Shown: positions 9,157 to 17,464, numbered from the stretch's first letter. The stretch: DNA of 64,000 nt from a bacterium (GCA_030426085.1 JAUHYW010000023.1:1-64000), one strand, 5' to 3'. The notes: a model not told the origin generated them from the letters alone. Numbers and translations: made by a program.

Positions 9157-10587
9157 ATGACCGGGCGGATCATCGGAGGCGCCATCGCGTGCCTCGCGCT
9201 GTGTGTCGGCTGCGTGCCGGCCGGGGGCGAAGAAGAAGACGTCGACTCGGCGATCCGGGACGCGACGCCGGCGGTGTTGCTGGACATGTTCGTGCCGGTC
9301 GAGCCCGACGGGGGCGGCATGGGCGGCGCCGGCGGTGAAGGCGGCGCGGGCGGCATGGGCGGCGAAGGCGGCGCCGGGGGCATGGGCGGCATGGGCGGCG
9401 CCGGGGGTATGGGCGGCATGGGCGGCGCCCCGGCGATGGGCGACGCGGACTGCCGCGCGCTCGACACCTGCCTGCGCGGCTGCGGCGACCCCGAGTGCTC
9501 CCGCATGTGCCGCGAGGTGGCCCCCGCCGAGGCCGGCGCGCTGTACGACGCGATCTTCGCCTGCGCCCGGGAGAGCGGCTGCACCGAGCCCGGCGGCGGG
9601 CTGAACGAGCCGTGCATGCAGACCAACTGCAACGACGAGCGGCTGGCGTGCCTCGGGCCGCCGCCGCCGCCCGATCCGCTGGACTGCGACGGGCTGAGCG
9701 CCTGCCTCGACGCCTGCGAGGCGGGCGACGTGGAGTGCACCGACAGCTGCAACGGCGCCGCCACCGACGAGGGCCGGCAGGCCTATGACGGGCTGGTGCA
9801 GTGCCTGAACAACGCCGCTTGCCCCCCGGAGGACGACGCCTGCCGCCGCGGGGCCTGCGCCGACTTCTTCGAGGCGTGCTTCGGGGCGGCGGTGGTGCCC
9901 ATCGGCGACGACGACTGCAACGAGCTGGCCGGCTGCATCAACGCGTGCCCCGAGGGCGATCAGGCGTGCACCGACGGCTGCTTCGAGGCCAGCTCGCCCG
10001 AGGCGTTCAACACCTATCAGGAGGCGCTCGACTGCCTGCGGGAGGCCGAGCCCCAGTGCCCGCCGGGCGACCAGGAGTGCGCCCAGATGCTGTGCGCCAC
10101 CGAGATCGCGGCGTGCATCCCCCCGCTGACCCCGATGGGCGACCTGACCTGCCTGGAGTTCGACGCCTGCATCGGCGAGTGCGAGGGCGACCAGCCGTGC
10201 ATCGACGCCTGCGTCCGGTCGGCGAGCCAGGAGGGCTACGACCAGCTCATCGAGCTGCTCGACTGCTTCGAGATGCAGTGCCCCGAAGGATCGGCGCCGT
10301 CGTGCACCCGGATCCGCTGCGAGCTGCCCTACGCCGCCTGCCTCGGCGACATCGCCGTGCCCCGGGGCAACCTGTCGTGCCTCGGCTTCAACGACTGCCT
10401 CGCCCTGTGCGCCGACGGGGACGACGCCTGCGTCGACCGCTGCATCGAGTCGAGCAGCCCGATGGGCTTCGACCTGCTCGTCATCGTGTCGAACTGCCTG
10501 GCCGACTCCGGCTGCGGGCCGGAGGACGCGGCGTGCCAGGAGGCCAACTGCGGCGGCGAGATCCAGGCCTGCATCAACGACTTCTGA
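9157..10587 (+). CDS. Cys-rich lipoprotein with Gly-Met repeat
   Basis: A 476-residue putative outer-surface lipoprotein (lipobox LCVGC, Cys near residue 17). GGAGGAGAG lies just before the ATG. Residues about 50-95 are a Gly-rich tract of GGMGG/GGEGG/GGAGG units, followed by five or six repeats of a roughly 70-residue module with the signature CxxLxxCxxxCxxGDxxCxDxC. Such even-numbered Cys modules suggest disulfide-stabilised extracellular domains. No catalytic motif was recognised. The Gly-rich DNA at 9309-9435 is itself a short tandem repeat and may vary in length between strains. Confidence 0.75.
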   Translation: MTGRIIGGAIACLALCVGCVPAGGEEEDVDSAIRDATPAVLLDMFVPVEPDGGGMGGAGGEGGAGGMGGEGGAGGMGGMGGAGGMGGMGGAPAMGDADCRALDTCLRGCGDPECSRMCREVAPAEAGALYDAIFACARESGCTEPGGGLNEPCMQTNCNDERLACLGPPPPPDPLDCDGLSACLDACEAGDVECTDSCNGAATDEGRQAYDGLVQCLNNAACPPEDDACRRGACADFFEACFGAAVVPIGDDDCNELAGCINACPEGDQACTDGCFEASSPEAFNTYQEALDCLREAEPQCPPGDQECAQMLCATEIAACIPPLTPMGDLTCLEFDACIGECEGDQPCIDACVRSASQEGYDQLIELLDCFEMQCPEGSAPSCTRIRCELPYAACLGDIAVPRGNLSCLGFNDCLALCADGDDACVDRCIESSSPMGFDLLVIVSNCLADSGCGPEDAACQEANCGGEIQACINDF

Positions 10588-10599
10588 GGTCGGCCCCGC

Positions 10600-11181
10600 T
10601 CAGGCGGAGCCGCAGTCGGCGACATCCCCCGGCGGCTCGATCTCACCCTCCATCGCTTCGAAGGGCGCCCGCTCGGCCTCGTCGAGACAGGCGGCGAACA
10701 CCGTCGCCAGCGCCGAGCCGTCGAGCGGCGGCGGCGCGCGGTCGACGAAGAGGGCCTGCGCCTCGGCGTCGAGCACCCACCGGGCGTGGTGCACCCCGGC
10801 CGGGCTGACCCCCAGGCCCACCTCCATGCCCTCGACCCGCAGGCGGCGCACGGCCAGCATCAGGAACCGCCCGGCGACCGCCCGCTCGGGGCGCCCCCGC
10901 CGCTGGCGCACGGCGAGGTGATGCCGGTAGCGGTCGCCCTCCGCCGCGATGACGTAGGTCGCCTCGAGGCCCCCGGCAGTCACCGTCGTCCGGGGATCAC
11001 CCGGCCGCAGCGGCTGGTCGAAGAGGTCGAGGGCCGCCGCCCGCAGGCTCGCGACGCGGTCGACGAACGCGTGGACGTGATCCAGGCCGAGCATCGCGCG
11101 GGCGCGGGCGCGGGCGAGGCCGACCGCGGCGAGCACACCGAGCGCGGACGCCGCCGCGACCATGACGAGCACTTCGGGCAC
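10600..11181 (-). CDS. Membrane-anchored protein of unknown function
   Basis: A 193-residue protein with one N-terminal hydrophobic segment (residues 3-22) and no recognisable domain. The GTG start at 11181 has AGGAGG 6 bases upstream. The middle has an Arg-rich region (RHHLAVRQRRGRPERAVAGR), and the rest is a mixed alpha/beta-like globular sequence. It is convergent with the Cys-rich lipoprotein gene and 12 bases away from it. I do not recognise the family. Confidence 0.65.
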   Translation of the reverse strand: MPEVLVMVAAASALGVLAAVGLARARARAMLGLDHVHAFVDRVASLRAAALDLFDQPLRPGDPRTTVTAGGLEATYVIAAEGDRYRHHLAVRQRRGRPERAVAGRFLMLAVRRLRVEGMEVGLGVSPAGVHHARWVLDAEAQALFVDRAPPPLDGSALATVFAACLDEAERAPFEAMEGEIEPPGDVADCGSA

Positions 11182-11305
11182 CAGACGCCTCCTCGTTGCG
11201 CCGAAGATACCTCAACCGGGCATCGATGGAGAGCACCGAATACGATGGGGCGTGAGGCCCGGAGTCATTCTATGACCGCATGGTCTTACAGATTGGTGAA
11301 GACCT

Positions 11306-11334
11306 TTGACGCACGTTCCAGAGAGGCGTACTGT
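11306..11334 (+). promoter_or_regulatory. Sigma70-like promoter, probably giving a leaderless mRNA
   Basis: TTGACG (11306-11311) is followed after 17 bases by TACTGT (11329-11334). The GTG at 11340 and the ATG at 11343 lie 5-8 bases after the -10 box, where transcription would start, so the mRNA of the next gene may have no leader. Confidence 0.4.
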
Positions 11335-11342
11335 TCCAGGTG

Positions 11343-11837
11343 ATGCGAGAGCCTCGAAGCCCTTCTAACGCCCGCTGCGCCTCACCATTGTGGCTTGGAG
11401 CCCTATTGGGCGGGCTGCTGTTCATCGGGTGTGACGGGCCCCCACCTGATCCGACCGTCGAGATCGGAAGCAGCGACGACCCGCTGCGGCACCGGATGAT
11501 TCCTGATGGGGCCACCGTATGGATAACCTACGGACTTCAAGGCGGTTACCACATCTGGGGCAGCCTGAGCGCGGACCACATCGACCCCGACGATGTGCGC
11601 ATGCAGTTCGCGCTCTTCGTCGACGGGGCGCAGGTCGGCGGGGCCGACTACCGCGATGATCTGCGGCGGGGGCCCGACGGGCCGTTCGAGTACGGCGGGG
11701 TGACGGTGTTCGTCTATGACGACGTGCCGCCCGAGACGCTGCACGATCGCACGGTCGAGATGACCCTCCGGCTGACCGACGGCGCCGGCGAGGTCATCGA
11801 AGACGAGGTCACGGTCCGGGCCCGGTGCTGCGAATGA
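11343..11837 (+). CDS. Small lipoprotein of unknown function
   Basis: A 164-residue lipoprotein with a long n-region and lipobox LLFIGC (Cys near residue 30). The mature part looks like a single beta-sandwich (VWITYGLQGGYHIWGSL, ALFVDGAQVGG, VEMTLRLTDGAGEVIEDEV), similar in feel to an Ig- or cadherin-like domain, and it ends with a Cys pair. There is no Shine-Dalgarno sequence, which is consistent with leaderless translation from the adjacent promoter. Its codon and base use are slightly less GC-biased than the neighbours at the 5' end. The function is unknown. Confidence 0.7.
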   Translation: MREPRSPSNARCASPLWLGALLGGLLFIGCDGPPPDPTVEIGSSDDPLRHRMIPDGATVWITYGLQGGYHIWGSLSADHIDPDDVRMQFALFVDGAQVGGADYRDDLRRGPDGPFEYGGVTVFVYDDVPPETLHDRTVEMTLRLTDGAGEVIEDEVTVRARCCE

Positions 11838-12264
11838 ACCCCGATCGGTCACCCTCTTCGACGGTCGTAAAGCGTTGGCCAGCGGGCGAGTCCCGCCCGC
11901 CCGGCCGACCCCTCGACACCCGGGTAGCCGCCCTCGGGCGTAACAATACCCTTGTCACGCAGGGGCGGCATGGTAACTTCTTCGCGCGATCGGGCCGCTC
12001 GTTCGGCCCGGCGGCGTCGTCGAGAGGGACGATGGCGACCGCGCGCACCCGCAAACGAGAGGTCTCCGGCGCGCTTGGAGCAGCGGGCCCGACCTCCTGG
12101 ACTCGAGTCGTGAGCTCTGCGATCAGAGCGGCGAAGAGCGCGAGGGACTTTCCGCCATCGACCTGACACGCCCGAACGTCCGGCGGCCCGAGCAGGCCGA
12201 AGGCGGCCGATCCGGCTCGGATGCCCGCCACATGGTCCACCGACCGAAGGGGAAGAGCGCCGAG
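11838..12264 (+). promoter_or_regulatory. Intergenic region with candidate promoter for the GRAS operon
   Basis: No gene is supported in this 427-base stretch. TTGTCA (11952-11957) and TAACTT (11974-11979), 16 bases apart, form a plausible plus-strand promoter about 285 bases before the GRAS gene. The part around 11930-11990 is the least GC-rich in the stretch (TAACAATACCCTTGTCAC). A 113-residue open frame at 11825-12166 has no homology-like features and is not called. Confidence 0.35.
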
Positions 12265-13395
12265 ATGCCGCCCGAGCCACCATCGGCCTACGAGCCGCTG
12301 TTGCTCGCCTGCCAGCAGATGCTGCGCCATCGGGAGCCCTTCGCCAAGGCCACCCTCGAGCGCTACATCCTGCGGCGGGTCGACGAGACGGTGGACAACC
12401 CGGCGCTGATGGGCCACCTGATCGCCGAGGCGCTGATGTCGCGCCTCGACCGCTCCCTGGTGGCCAGCAAGAACATCTACGTCGCCGACTTCGACATCCC
12501 CCAGATCGATCTCTTCTACGAGATGGCGACGGCCTACCCCCACATCTACCTGAGCCACCACCTGGCCAACACCGCCCTCGTCGACGAGATGGCGCCCCTC
12601 GAGGCGGTGAGCCTGCTCGAGATCGGCATCGGCAAGGGCACCCAGGTCGAGCAGCTCTTCGAGGCCCTCGCCCGCCACCCCCGGCGGGCCACCCGCCGGG
12701 TGCAGGTCATCGCGGTCGATCCCGATCCGGCGAACCTGCTCGACGCCGGCATCCGGCTGCGCACCCTGGCCGAGCGGCTGCCGTTCGCCGTCGAGATGAA
12801 GAGCCGCCTCGGCCTCATCGAGCGCCTGCCGCTCGAGCCGCTCGCCGCCCTCGCCCGCAATACGGACGGCGAGCTGGTGATCAACGCGGCCTACACCCTG
12901 CACCACATCATCCCCAGCCGGGACGACCCCCACGTGCGCACGACGGTGCTGCGTCGGCTGGCCCGGCTCCAGCCGCGGCTGATGAGCCTGATCGAGCCCG
13001 ACTCCGACCACCACGCCGAGTCGCTCACCCGTCGGTTCCACAACTGCTGGACCCACTTCATGGCGGTCTTCCGGCTGGTGGACGAGGCCCAGCTCGAGCC
13101 GGCGGTCCGGTTCAGCATCAAGGAGAAGTTCTTCGGGCGTGAGATCCGGGATATGTTCGGCGTCGCGGACGCGTTCCGCTGCGAGCGACACGAGCAGACC
13201 ACCCAGTGGGTCGAGCGCCTGCACCGCGCCGGCTTCGAGCCCGACACCCGCACGCCGGAGACCGGCGACCTGCCCGAGCGATGCTCGGCCGAAGTGTACC
13301 CCGGCCTGGTCCGGCTGGGGCATCGCGCGACCAACCTCATCTCGGTGATGCTCCAACGCCCCGCGCGGGGCGGGGAGAAGCGAGGTCAGTCATGA
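12265..13395 (+). CDS. Bacterial GRAS-domain protein
   Basis: A 376-residue cytoplasmic protein with the GRAS fold, a Rossmann methyltransferase-like fold known from plant regulators and some bacteria. Landmarks in order: YEPLLLACQQML at the N-terminus, LLEIGIGKGTQVEQLFEAL (about residues 117-135, the VHIID-like region), VIAVDPDP, LMSLIEPDSDHHAESLTRRF (matching the plant E-x-N-H-N...F-x-x-RF segment), FFGREIRDM (about residue 289-297, matching FGREIxN) and ERHEQTTQWVERLHRAGF (the RxE...W...L...AGF SAW-like end). The ATG at 12265 has GGAAG 9 bases upstream; an upstream in-frame ATG at 12232 has no site. The first gene of a coupled operon; its stop overlaps the next start (ATGA). It may bind a small molecule or act as a methyltransferase or switch partner; the activity is unknown. 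Confidence 0.8.
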   Translation: MPPEPPSAYEPLLLACQQMLRHREPFAKATLERYILRRVDETVDNPALMGHLIAEALMSRLDRSLVASKNIYVADFDIPQIDLFYEMATAYPHIYLSHHLANTALVDEMAPLEAVSLLEIGIGKGTQVEQLFEALARHPRRATRRVQVIAVDPDPANLLDAGIRLRTLAERLPFAVEMKSRLGLIERLPLEPLAALARNTDGELVINAAYTLHHIIPSRDDPHVRTTVLRRLARLQPRLMSLIEPDSDHHAESLTRRFHNCWTHFMAVFRLVDEAQLEPAVRFSIKEKFFGREIRDMFGVADAFRCERHEQTTQWVERLHRAGFEPDTRTPETGDLPERCSAEVYPGLVRLGHRATNLISVMLQRPARGGEKRGQS

Positions 13396-13931
13396 GAGAA
13401 GACGAGGAGAAGCCGGTCCGGGTGTTCGGGGCGCTGCTGGTGGGCTACGCCCAGGCGTGCGTCAACCTGAACATCGTCGCCGGCCGCCGGGGCGCCGAGC
13501 TGGTCGGCGGCCTCGAGGTCAACCGCTGGTATCCCCTCTCCCGCCTGCGCCGGCTCGAGCGGCTGGTGCTCGAGACCTACGAGAACTCGGGCCCCATCAT
13601 GGAGCGGGTCGGCATGGAGATGATGTTCGGCTGGTACCACTTCGGCCCCGGCCGGGATCTCATCCGCTCGGGGGCCGACTTCCTGCGCTTCCAGTCGGGC
13701 AGCGAGGGCTACGCCAGCGTCATCGACGGCCCCGACTCGATGCTCGGCGACTTCACCCTGTTGACCGAGGATCGCGAGCGGGGCCGGGCCACGCTGCGAT
13801 CGACGACCCCCCTCAACCGCGACATGGAGCGGGGGGTGCTCATCGGCGGCATGAAGGCGCCCGGCGATCTGGACTTCGTCGACGTGGCCTACATGCCCGA
13901 TCGGCAGGCATTCTCCATCGAGTATCACTGA
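13392..13931 (+). CDS. Small sensor-like protein, V4R/heme-NO-like layout
   Basis: A 179-residue protein without signal or membrane segments. The pattern GRRGAELVGGLEVNRWYPLSR followed by a helical region, then FRLQS-like beta strands and the closing GVLIGGMKAPGDLDFVDVAYM recalls the layout of V4R or myxobacterial heme-NO-binding-related sensor domains (helical bundle, then GxLxGxLxxxG and a final strand). I see this as a weak similarity. It overlaps the GRAS stop by 4 bases and is 11 bases before the phosphatase, so it is probably the input or adaptor of the module. There is no obvious heme-ligating His. Confidence 0.55.
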   Translation: MREDEEKPVRVFGALLVGYAQACVNLNIVAGRRGAELVGGLEVNRWYPLSRLRRLERLVLETYENSGPIMERVGMEMMFGWYHFGPGRDLIRSGADFLRFQSGSEGYASVIDGPDSMLGDFTLLTEDRERGRATLRSTTPLNRDMERGVLIGGMKAPGDLDFVDVAYMPDRQAFSIEYH

Positions 13932-13942
13932 GGCGGCGACCG

Positions 13943-14863
13943 ATGATCGAGCTCGACGAACTGCTGTCCATGCACGAACCGCCCGCCGATCTGGCGCTCT
14001 CACCGGCCGATCTGAAGCGGCTGTACTGGAAGTACCGGGGGCTGCTCAAAGACCAGCAGCGGGACCAGGCCTACTGGGCGGCGACCAACGACAACCTCAC
14101 CCAGGCGTTCCTCAAGCTCGACGAGAAGGAGAAGCACCTCGCCCGGGCCTACGAGATCATCCGGGACGATCTGCGGGTGGCCAGCCGCATCCAGCAGAGC
14201 CTGCTGCCGTCGAACTACAGCCCGCCCGAGCTGGACGTGGCGGTCTACAACCGCCAGCTCACCGACGTCGGCGGCGACTACTACGACTTCTTCCGCACCC
14301 GCTCGGGGCGGGCGGCGATCGGGCTGTTCGACATCTCGGGCCACGGGGTCTCGGCGGCGCTGGTGATGGCCTTCCTCAAGGCGCAGTTCACCCTGGCGTT
14401 GGACCACCTCGAGGCGCCGGGGGCCATCGTCGACGCGGTCAACCAGCGGTCGTACGGCTTTCTGCGCGAGGTCAAGAAGTACGCCACGGTCAACTTCGTG
14501 GTGCTCGATCACGACGCCCTGACCTACGCCGCCGGCGGGGGCTTCGGGCTGGTGATGCACCGGGGCGGGGTGTCGACGTTCGAGAAGCGCTCGCCCTTCC
14601 TCGGCCTGCGCCAGCGCACCTACCCCCAGTACACCCTGCCGTTCAACGAGGGCGACCTGCTGGTGATGTACACCGACGGCATCCCCGAGTCGCAGGACGC
14701 CGAGGGGCGGGACTACACCGTGCGCCGGCTCAACGACCTCATCGTCGAGCACGGCGACGAGCCGCCGGCCCGCATCCTCGAGCGGTGCATCGACGACTAC
14801 GAGTCCTTCCGGCACGAGGTCTCCGACGACGTCACGCTCGTCATCGCCAGGAGGAAGGCGTGA
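13943..14863 (+). CDS. SpoIIE/RsbU-type PP2C phosphatase (SiaA-like)
   Basis: A 306-residue soluble Ser/Thr phosphatase that would dephosphorylate a STAS-like antagonist in a partner switch. A coiled coil at residues about 45-95 ends in the linker ASRIQQSLLP that is typical of RsbU/SpoIIE proteins. Metal-binding Asps are present in VGGDYYD (Asp112), DISGHG (Asp130), YTDG (Asp245) and SDDVTL (Asp295). There is no HAMP or transmembrane part, unlike Pseudomonas SiaA, so the signal should come from the cytosolic partner proteins. It begins 11 bases after the sensor-like gene, and its stop overlaps the next GTG. Confidence 0.9.
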   Translation: MIELDELLSMHEPPADLALSPADLKRLYWKYRGLLKDQQRDQAYWAATNDNLTQAFLKLDEKEKHLARAYEIIRDDLRVASRIQQSLLPSNYSPPELDVAVYNRQLTDVGGDYYDFFRTRSGRAAIGLFDISGHGVSAALVMAFLKAQFTLALDHLEAPGAIVDAVNQRSYGFLREVKKYATVNFVVLDHDALTYAAGGGFGLVMHRGGVSTFEKRSPFLGLRQRTYPQYTLPFNEGDLLVMYTDGIPESQDAEGRDYTVRRLNDLIVEHGDEPPARILERCIDDYESFRHEVSDDVTLVIARRKA

Positions 14864-15396
14864 TCACCGAAGCCGATCTGGGGCAGACCCGGATGTCGAT
14901 CAGCTACACGTTCGCGCCGCTGCGCAACATCATCTGTGATCTGAGCGGGCTCATCGGCCGCTCGGTGCGCGAGCTGGTCGACGCCTTCTACCCCCCCGTG
15001 GCCGGGCAGCGGGTCGAGGTGCTCATCGCCGAGCTGGTCGACAACATCGTGCAGAACATCGCCGATCCCGAGAGCGAGATGAGCCTCGATCTGTCGGTCG
15101 AGGACGGCAGCCTGCATGTGCGCACCCGCAACGTCGCCCGCCGCGAGAGCTTCGAGAAAGTGCGGGATCACGTCGCCGCCATCCGGGCAGCCCGCGACGC
15201 GGGCACCTTGCAGGATCTCATGCGGCGGACCATCCGCGAGCGCCGCAAGGCCCGGCTGACCGGCGGCCTGGGCTTCATCCGGCTGGTGCACGAGTCCCGG
15301 TTCGACCTCGCGGTGGAGCACGACGACGGCGAGCTGGTCATCGACGCCTGGCTGGATATGAACGCGCTGGCTGACGAGAAGGGAGACGCCCGGTGA
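14860..15396 (+). CDS. SiaB/anti-sigma-like ATPase (DUF6272-like)
   Basis: A 178-residue GHKL-type kinase candidate that would phosphorylate the SiaC/STAS-like protein. The N-box is ELVDNIVQN (Asn62). A middle section, RNVARRESFEKVRDHVAAIRA, fits the GNxV...L...L linker of SiaB. The glycine motif TGGLGFIRLV (about residues 134-143) corresponds to the GxGLG box. The GTG start overlaps the phosphatase stop as GTGA and has AGGAGG 5 bases upstream. Whether it is an active kinase or only a binding switch cannot be told from sequence; the clear D-x-G G1 box of RsbW is not obvious, as in the SiaB family. Confidence 0.75.
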   Translation: MITEADLGQTRMSISYTFAPLRNIICDLSGLIGRSVRELVDAFYPPVAGQRVEVLIAELVDNIVQNIADPESEMSLDLSVEDGSLHVRTRNVARRESFEKVRDHVAAIRAARDAGTLQDLMRRTIRERRKARLTGGLGFIRLVHESRFDLAVEHDDGELVIDAWLDMNALADEKGDAR

Positions 15397-15800
15397 AGGT
15401 CCTCACCTACGGTGACATCATGCAGGGGGGGAGCAGCGTCTTCACCGCCACCGCCCGGCTGGAGGACGACTGGCTCGTGGTGAGCTTCTCCGGCGCCATC
15501 CGGGTCGACAACCCCCACGTTCAGCTCCAGGCGTTCATCGACGCCATCCAGCTCGAGCTCAAGGACAAGGCCGTCGGCGCGGTGACCCTCGAGTTCACCG
15601 ACCTCAAGTTCTGCAACTCCAACGGGTTCTACGTGATCATGGACGTCATCGAGTCGGTCTACGAGAACTCGGACGGCCCGGTGCACGTCCGCCGGCTGGA
15701 GCACGACGACTGGCAGCAGCAGACCCTGCCCATCCTGCTCGACCTCGGCTCGGAGGAGGTCCGGGAGCGCACCTCGTTCGAAGACGTGCGCAACGTCTGA
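15393..15800 (+). CDS. SiaC/STAS-like phospho-antagonist
   Basis: A 135-residue protein with the alpha/beta layout of STAS or DUF1987 (SiaC) proteins. The strand VTLEFTDLKF leads into CNSNGFYVIMDVIESVYE, where Ser76 sits at the position of the phosphorylated Ser/Thr of the family (SiaC has NTSS there). It would therefore be the target of the SiaB-like kinase and SiaA-like phosphatase. The GTG overlaps the upstream stop as GTGA with AAGGGAG upstream. It is the last gene of the operon, followed by a strong stem-loop. The downstream partner is not obvious: no diguanylate cyclase lies here, which leaves the GRAS or the sensor-like protein as the candidate client. Confidence 0.7.
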   Translation: MKVLTYGDIMQGGSSVFTATARLEDDWLVVSFSGAIRVDNPHVQLQAFIDAIQLELKDKAVGAVTLEFTDLKFCNSNGFYVIMDVIESVYENSDGPVHVRRLEHDDWQQQTLPILLDLGSEEVRERTSFEDVRNV

Positions 15801-15802
15801 CC

Positions 15803-15839
15803 CCCGCCGACCCGGGCCGCAACCCGGCCCCCCGGCGGG
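15803..15839 (+). terminator. Strong stem-loop after the signalling operon
   Basis: CCCGCCG (15803-15809) pairs with CGGCGGG (15833-15839), and inside it CCGGG pairs with CCCGG around the loop CCGCAA. The hairpin begins 2 bases after the stop of the SiaC-like gene. No T-run follows, so it may work as a weak or factor-dependent terminator. Confidence 0.5.
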
Positions 15840-15853
15840 CCATCTGCCCACGC

Positions 15854-16669
15854 ATGCCCCCCTCCCCCACGAGCCCCGCGCCGACGCACGCCGACCCCGG
15901 GCTGGCCGCCCCGCTCGGCGTGCGCCTCGACGGCGTCGGCCGCCGCTTCGGCGACCTCGACGCCCTGCGCGGCGTCTCGCTCGACCTCGCGCCGGGCCGC
16001 CTCGTCGCCTTCATCGGCCCCTCGGGCTGCGGCAAGACCACCCTGCTGCGCATCATCGGCGGGCTGGACCACGCCACCGCCGGCCGGGTGACCTACGACG
16101 GCGGCCCCCGCCCGCCCAGCGCGCTGAGCTTCGCCTTCCAGGACGCCCGGCTGCTGCCCTGGCGCTCGGTCCTGCGCAACGTCGCCCTGCCCCTCGAGCT
16201 GGCCGGCGCGCCCCGCCCCCAGCGGGAGGCCCGCGCCCGGGACATGCTCGCCCGGGTCGATCTGGCCGACTTCGCCGACGCCCGACCGCATACGCTCTCC
16301 GGGGGCATGCAGATGCGGGTCGCGCTGGCCCGGGCCCTCGTCACCCGCCCCCGGCTGCTGCTGCTCGACGAGCCCTTCGGCGCGCTGGACGCCATCACCC
16401 GGGTCGACCTCGACGACGAGCTGCGCCGGCTGTGGCGGGCCGATCCGATGACCGTGCTGCTCGTGACCCACTCGATCAGCGAGGCGATCTACCTCGCCGA
16501 TCGGGTCATCGTGCTCGCCCCCCGCCCGGGGCGGATCATCGACGACATCCCGGTCGACATCCCCCACGCGGCCCGCGCGCCCGCCGTGCGCACCACCCCC
16601 GACTTCGTGCAGCGGGTCGCCCGGGCCCAGGCGGCGCTCGAGCGGGGCGTGCGGGCGGCGGCCCGATGA
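15854..16669 (+). CDS. ABC importer ATPase (SsuB/TauB/ThiZ class)
   Basis: A 271-residue nucleotide-binding subunit energising an inner-membrane importer. It has Walker A GPSGCGKT (Lys61), a Q-loop in FAFQDARLLPW, the signature LSGGMQMR (Ser149), Walker B LLLLDEPFGALD and an H-loop VTHSISEAIYLADRV. FQDARLLPWRSV and DEPFGALD are typical of the nitrate/sulfonate/taurine/NMT1 class. The stop overlaps the ATG of the permease (ATGA). The first of five coupled genes that end with folate-pathway enzymes, so the substrate may be a pterin, a pyrimidine thiamine precursor or a similar compound. Confidence 0.9.
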   Translation: MPPSPTSPAPTHADPGLAAPLGVRLDGVGRRFGDLDALRGVSLDLAPGRLVAFIGPSGCGKTTLLRIIGGLDHATAGRVTYDGGPRPPSALSFAFQDARLLPWRSVLRNVALPLELAGAPRPQREARARDMLARVDLADFADARPHTLSGGMQMRVALARALVTRPRLLLLDEPFGALDAITRVDLDDELRRLWRADPMTVLLVTHSISEAIYLADRVIVLAPRPGRIIDDIPVDIPHAARAPAVRTTPDFVQRVARAQAALERGVRAAAR

Positions 16670-17448
16670 GGCGGCTGCTCGCGACCGCCGGCCCCCCGCT
16701 GCTGACCGTGGCCATCGCCGTCGGGCTGTGGCAGCTCGGGGTCACCCTGACCGGCGTCCCGGACTACCTGTGCCCGTCCCCCTTCGAAGTCGCCGCCGCC
16801 TTCGCCGAGCGCCCCGGACCGCTGCTGGCCGCCACCGGGCGCACCGCCGCCGCCACGCTGCTCGGCTTCGGCATCGCCGCGCTCCTGGGGGTGGCCATCG
16901 GCACGCTGCTGGCCTCGGTCGAGGCGCTGCGCCGGGGGGTCTACCCGCTGACCAACCTCTTGCAGATGGTGCCGGTGGTCGCGGTCGCCCCGCTGCTGAC
17001 GATCTGGTTCGGCTACGGCCTCAGCGCGGTGACCGCCTCGGCGTGCATCGTCGCGATCTTCCCGGTCATCGCCAACACCGTCGACGGCCTGCGCAGCGTC
17101 GATCCCCACCTGCGGGAGCTGTTCGACATCTACGGCGCCGGCCGGGCGCAGCGGTGGTGGGGGCTCGAGCTGCCCGCGGCCACCCCCAGCATCTTCACCG
17201 GCCTGCGCATCGCCGCCGGGCTGGCGGTCATCGGCGCGGTCGTCGGCGAGTTCGTCAGCGGGTTCGCCGACCACCGGGCGCCCATCGGCATCGTCATCCT
17301 GACCGCGATCCGCGAGGCGCGCACCGATCTGGTGTTCGCCGCCATCTTGTGCAGCGCGGCCGTCGGCTTCACCCTCTTCGGGCTGGTCAGCGGCGCAGGG
17401 CACCTCGTCCTGCGCCGGTGGCACCCGTCGAGCCGCTCGACGCCGTGA
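16666..17448 (+). CDS. ABC importer permease (SsuC/TauC/ThiX class)
   Basis: A 260-residue membrane protein with about six transmembrane helices. The EAA loop that contacts the ATPase is seen as ELFDIYGAGRAQRWWGLELPAATPS, in its usual place before the last helices. The start overlaps the upstream stop by 4 bases. Length and order fit BPD_transp_1 permeases of the NMT1/taurine family, which work as homodimers. Confidence 0.9.
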   Translation: MRRLLATAGPPLLTVAIAVGLWQLGVTLTGVPDYLCPSPFEVAAAFAERPGPLLAATGRTAAATLLGFGIAALLGVAIGTLLASVEALRRGVYPLTNLLQMVPVVAVAPLLTIWFGYGLSAVTASACIVAIFPVIANTVDGLRSVDPHLRELFDIYGAGRAQRWWGLELPAATPSIFTGLRIAAGLAVIGAVVGEFVSGFADHRAPIGIVILTAIREARTDLVFAAILCSAAVGFTLFGLVSGAGHLVLRRWHPSSRSTP

Positions 17449-17464
17449 GCTCGAAGGAGGACCG

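Noticed and set aside
11825-12166. A 113-residue plus-strand frame before the GRAS gene
   Set aside because: It begins inside the previous gene, has no ribosome binding site and shows no protein-like pattern.
12221-12264. Upstream ATG starts for the GRAS gene
   Set aside because: The ATG at 12232 has no ribosome binding site and adds 11 residues that do not look like the family; the ATG at 12221 is in another frame.
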